From assembly GCA_017562135.1 (NCBI GenBank), contig QEYB01001053.1, positions 496,001 to 560,000 on the forward strand: a stretch of DNA of 64,000 bases. The letters run 5' to 3'. Numbering within the stretch: the stretch's first letter is position 1; the number at the start of each line of letters is the position of its first letter. Origin of the DNA: Dipylidium caninum. Lineage: Eukaryota > Platyhelminthes > Cestoda > Cyclophyllidea > Dipylidiidae. A program made the translations under genes and the position numbers. Below, piece after piece: positions 59,615-64,000 of the stretch. The notes under the pieces are model-generated. The model was not told the origin of the DNA and made no database searches. It saw only the letters and a list, made by a program, of their open reading frames with translations.

Positions 59615-62600
59615 ATGGTTTTTTTTGTATCTGAGTCATCGCGTGTCATCACCCTTTTGTCTAGCGACAGCAAAGCGAAGCGTAAAGAATCCTTAACCTC
59701 AATCGAACAAGATTGCGATCAAAATCTCCAAACTGCCAATATCGATGAAATACATGCTTATTGTTCATGGATCATTCCATGTCTAGTAAATGTGATATCC
59801 GACCCCGTGGAAAGTCATCGGGAAAGGGTGCTCCATATCCTGTGCAGACTCTGTGAGTGTGTCGATAGTTCTGATTGTTTTATTCCCCACGTGACGCGCG
59901 TGCTGGTTAAACGCCTTGGTGTTAAAGAATCACTCGAAGAATCAGAAGAAATTCGTTTTTGTTCACTCAAACTCCTACGCAATATTTTGGAAAAACTCAA
60001 AGTTGGCTCTTCATGTGTTGATGACTACTGTCTCATACTTCAAAGCTCTCTTGAAGACAGTTATCATGAAGTGAAAGTTCTCTGTTGTGATATTCTCCGG
60101 GTTTTGGCGAAAAAATTTTCTTCATTATTTTACCACTCTGCGGAACCATTACTAAAGCCGCTGTTAAAAAATATAGTCCACCAACAACATAAAGTGCGTG
60201 TCGCAACTGTGGAAGCTGTTGGTGTTGTTTTTGAGCATTGCAACGGCAAATTTGTAGACTACACGATCTCGCCGTTGACGCAGCGCCTTTTTGATCCTTC
60301 CATCGCTGTTCGAAAGGCGGTGATTCAAGTGGTTGGAGAATGGTTACTGAATCTGATGGACCGATATTCTTACCATACCAAATTAATCCCGCTCCTTTTG
60401 AGTGGGCTTATTGATGAATGTGATGAGATTCGTTATGAGGCAACTGCTCTATGGGATGATGTCGGTAAGATTCTAATTGTTCTATGATTTGTTTACTTTC
60501 AGGCTTGAAATTCCAGAAGGAAAACGAAAATGATTTGAAGGATAAGATTGATTTTGATCCGGGGCAACAGGCTCACTATCCACCTAGTCAGACTAGACCT
60601 AATTTTGGTACGTTGTTTACTTTTTTGTTGTTAATTTTAACATATTATATCATTTTTGCGAAATTTTTTTGCAACTTACCTTAACAGACGAGCTTATTTC
60701 TTTGTAAACTGCGTGTTTTGCAAATTGATACCATCTCTTTTTCCTAAGTTCACAGATTTCTCAAATCCATTTTTACCCTTGTGAAACTTACATGGATAAT
60801 TACTCAATTAAATCCTCCAAGATCGCCGAATACCTGCCTCTATTGTTTCCTATGATATGCAATCTATTTTCTCTATAAACTCTTATTCTAACATTTATTT
60901 ACATTATGCCTCTTAAGACATTTGTTGCTAATGCAACAGTTTTTATTATTTGTGAGATTTATTGAGATCCCACTCATTTTATGCGAAAACCTTAGATGGA
61001 TTCCTTTATCAAGATATGTCCAGCATTACACTAAATTGACTACCACCCTTGAGATGATATGCCTTTCTACTGGTTCATATCAACGTTTATTTGTTGCTGC
61101 CTTTAGCATCTCTCGTCAAGTCTTTTCCATTTGGGGTTATTGAAAGAACACTCGAGTTGTGTAACCTTTTACCTTGTCAAAAGTAGTCATTTAACCTAGT
61201 GCCATTGACATACTTCTTGTTAAGTTAGTGTCCGTTTGATTTTAATTTCTACGAAGACTTCGATTTCATGATTAATCTAAACTTTCAAAATTTCCTCTGT
61301 CTTCAGTATAGGCATAAGGCGGATAATTGTTACTTTACTTTTGCTGTCTTTGATGATGATGACCTCAGCCGTTGTCTTTTCCTGTATTAATGTCAATATA
61401 CGAGTTTAATAGACTATTTTCCACTTCACACATCTTGATTTCTACCATCTACTATATCCCCAATTCTTTTCTCATGATGTACGAATCTGTTAAAATTCCT
61501 GCTCCCTCTCCTTGTTGACTCCAATACTTCATTCTGGAAGTGCCTTTTAGCTGGAAAGATGTAGATGCCGCAGAAACTGAACGAATAGTGGATGGTGGAC
61601 TTCCTTGGTCTTCGATGTCCGTTGTTATTTCCTAGGCTGTCGCGAATTACTGAGCCGCACCGCCTCTCGTCTAATACCGGGCCTGTGCAACGACCTACGC
61701 GATTGGCAGGAGGCGACACGGCGTAAAGCATCGGGTCTCCTGCCTATCATACTCTTACATCTTGAAACAGGTGTTACCCAACACACCAGCCAACTTGTCA
61801 CAGGTCTGGCAGGAGGAATGGCAGAGGCTCTTCTCCGCATCACTACGTCTACTGGTGGCGGTGGTGGTGGTGGTTCCATTCACCTCATTTTGATGGGCCC
61901 GGCGCGTGGATTACCTTGTTTGGGGGATCTTGCGCTTTTCAAGCGTTTGAATCCTTCTTGTGCTAATGCCGTCGCACCCAGTGCGGAGACCGCTGAATCT
62001 CTTAGCGTGCTACAACAACTCTTTTCTACGGCACGATATGTATCTTGTTTTGTGGAGCCCAGAGTGAGTTCTCTTTTGCATATCTTCCACTTTTTGATTT
62101 TACAATTAATGAATAAGAGTCTAGACTCTTGTGGGAAACATTTAAAGCCAAAATTTTTATAACGAAGTAATTCCGCTGGATATATTTGTTTCAATCCCGT
62201 TCTTCTGCTCTCAAACTATAATATCTGGTTAAATGATGGCTATATCATTTCGACATTGAAGTTTGTCGCTCTTCAAATACAAAGTGGGCATACTTTGGGG
62301 CTAAGCACTTTTGACCACATCATTGTTTCCACTATTTGCTCAGCTATCTGTGGATGTTAACGCTTTCTCTCCGAAATGCCCGCTTTCACTAATTCCAAAA
62401 GAACAGTGAAGTCATGATATTAAAACGACGAAATGTACATACATTAAGTCTTAGTGAAAATGTCATTGCTTATACTCGGTTGCTATTCCCTTCGAGATGT
62501 CATCTCTATTAAATGCATCCCTGCATTGACATTCGGCCTTATTTTAGATGTGGTGGAAGCTCTTGCGTGAGAATGCCCGCCGCTGTCTAGAGGCCACGTC

Positions 62601-63912
62601 ACCTGCTAGTTTGGCAGCCAACTATTTCCTTCTGGCCAATCTACTCGCTGGAAGTAGTTTTGAAAGTCTGACAAATGTTGATTCGAATGACGAAGTCAGT
62701 GATGCTCTCTTGAGTTGCTGCTGTCCCCTTCTACGCATCACCGCCTTCCTCACCGCAGAAGAACAAATCACCTGCTCGTGTTTTGCCTCCAAAGCGGGCC
62801 TCCTTGAGTGCGCCAATAGTCTTATCTCCCTTCTCGGTGAACTCGTGGCGAGGCGACGCGAGAAGGTGGCAGAAAACACTGTCGATGGTATCAAAGCCTC
62901 CGAAGGAGCGTTGAATCAAATCGCTCTGAAAGTGAGTTATCCAATGGGGCTGGGGAAGGTGGAATCATTCAAATTATGGCTTAGTTTTGTTTCTCAATGC
63001 ATCTGTGCTTGGATTTCAGGTGCTCGAGGACACTTTCTTCTTGTTGATGGCAGTGAGCGCCAGCTGGGAGGAAGGCGTTGAGCGCTCGGAATTTGCAGTT
63101 GAATTCAACGACCAGGTAGGACGTCTGTTATGCCAAATGTCCCAACATCAAAGTGATCTGTCCTGCCCCGGAGGAGGCGAAAAAGTTGAATGCCAGGAAT
63201 CTTTGACGAGAGTAACCGAAGAGGCCGTGGTAATCGCTAACGCGAAGAAATCTGGCTTGCTTCTCGAAAGACTCTATGGCCACCAGTTACCTAAGGTGTG
63301 TTGCTTGCTTTTAGCCTTACTGTCCAAATCTCTTTGTACAGTCTAAAGTGAATAGCCGCATTTTTGTGTTATAAAATTTATCGTCTTTTTATCCTAACCT
63401 TGAAGAGACGTTTTAGCACATTTAAGTCTTTTTCTTTATTGATAATTGGAACAATAAGTATTAATCGCTTCCTCTCACTAATCCTTGTACTTGTGGCCGA
63501 TGTAGACCGTGTGTCAAATGCGTTTTCACCTTCACCTTTCTCTCTTACAAGTCTTCCAACTTATTTTGACATTTTCATTTCATTTTCTGCACAAATTAGT
63601 TCTCACTTTTCAAATTATTAACACACCGAGTCCCCAGTAGAGTGGATTGTTGGAGACAAAGGTCATCTGGTAGCATGTTTTTCTTATTCTCTCTCTCTTC
63701 TCTCCACAAAACGTATATTACATTGCTCCTCCTGTGAAAGCCTCCTTTGTTGCAATTATTATTACTTGAGTAAAAAAGCTTTTTGGAATGGCAAATCAAG
63801 AGGCCTCACATCTTACGAAATGTCTCCTAAGATACGCCAAAATCTCAACTTCTCTCTTCCGATTTACCAGGCCTCCCTTGAGAAGGTTCTTTTAATAACG
63901 TGGTTAAGCTAA
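59615..63912 (+). CDS. DNAAF5: dynein axonemal assembly factor 5 (HEATR2)
   Basis: Cytoplasmic HEAT-repeat protein needed to preassemble axonemal dynein arms. Exons: 59615-60464, 60503-60607, 61636-62063, 62548-62931, 63020-63295 and a possible last exon 63871-63912; all phases agree and give 694 aa. HEAT repeats run throughout. Family-specific stretches are [74 protein letters not shown] and GCRELLSR, matching human DNAAF5 as recalled. The first 430 residues align well; after FVEPR similarity falls. A Gly7 run (about 61,856-61,876) is inserted in one repeat. Human DNAAF5 is about 855 aa, so either the flatworm protein is shorter or the small last exon is wrong and the gene runs past 64,000. 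The ATG at 59615 was chosen over an upstream in-frame GTG. Confidence 0.92.
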
Positions 63913-64000
63913 AGTGGGACAACTTGAAAGTGCCTTATCTTCTGCCGTAATTTTATAAAATGCTTGATATTTTTGTCCAAATTGATGACATTTATAAGGT

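Noticed and set aside
1..64000. CRISPR arrays, bacterial operons, viral or toxin genes
   Set aside because: No regularly spaced direct repeats, ribosome-binding sites or recognisable viral or toxin proteins were seen.

Overview
This is nuclear genomic DNA of an animal. It carries spliced genes with GT-AG introns, axonemal and ciliary genes, Rag-type TORC1 signalling, selenocysteine-tRNA synthesis, an invertebrate-type anion-selective Cys-loop receptor and C2H2 zinc fingers. Many introns are very short (32-46 nt) and sit beside introns of 200-800 nt. That bimodal pattern, with the gene content, suggests a flatworm (Platyhelminthes), perhaps a tapeworm. The phylum is inferred from gene structure and remembered homologues; no search was run. 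No bacterial operon, virus or CRISPR array was seen.

Layout. 1-7,594 (+): C-terminal exons of a NuMA-like spindle protein. 8,958-10,011 (+): complete four-exon PSTK. 10,264-14,035 (+): seven-exon radial spoke protein RSPH3. 15,417-15,773 (-): NDUFA4-like respiratory-chain subunit. 17,266-20,576 (-): eight-exon RagC/D GTPase. 25,899-27,416 (-): intronless GluCl/GlyR-like channel. 29,208-30,221 (+): mitochondrial SSB. 34,544-36,212 (+): leucine-rich-repeat membrane protein, broken by one frameshift. 39,237-41,783 (+): unknown protein opening with 12 tyrosines. 44,334-46,535 (-): Pro/Ser-rich putative nuclear regulator with a clear CCAAT/TATA promoter. 56,216-57,329 (-): C2H2 zinc-finger protein. 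57,784-58,276 (+): small Arg-rich hypothetical. 59,615-63,912 (+): dynein assembly factor DNAAF5. The GC-rich stretches between genes (23-26, 33-34.5, 36.2-39.2, 42-44.3 and 46.8-56 kb) hold many chance open frames in all six frames and no gene I could support.

How the genes relate. The genes are mostly independent housekeeping or neuronal genes. RSPH3 and DNAAF5 both serve motile axonemes, and mtSSB and the NDUFA4-like protein are mitochondrial. Exon structures were built by hand and joined only where reading phase agreed across each junction. The most useful points for follow-up are: a GC-AG intron with no GT in the Rag gene; His in place of the Rag switch-II Gln; a channel pore and M3 residue predicting drug insensitivity; the LRR frameshift; a roughly 400-bp diverged repeat near 2.6-3.0 and 22.3-22.7 kb; a perfect 18-bp foldback; and CCAAT boxes recurring upstream of most genes.
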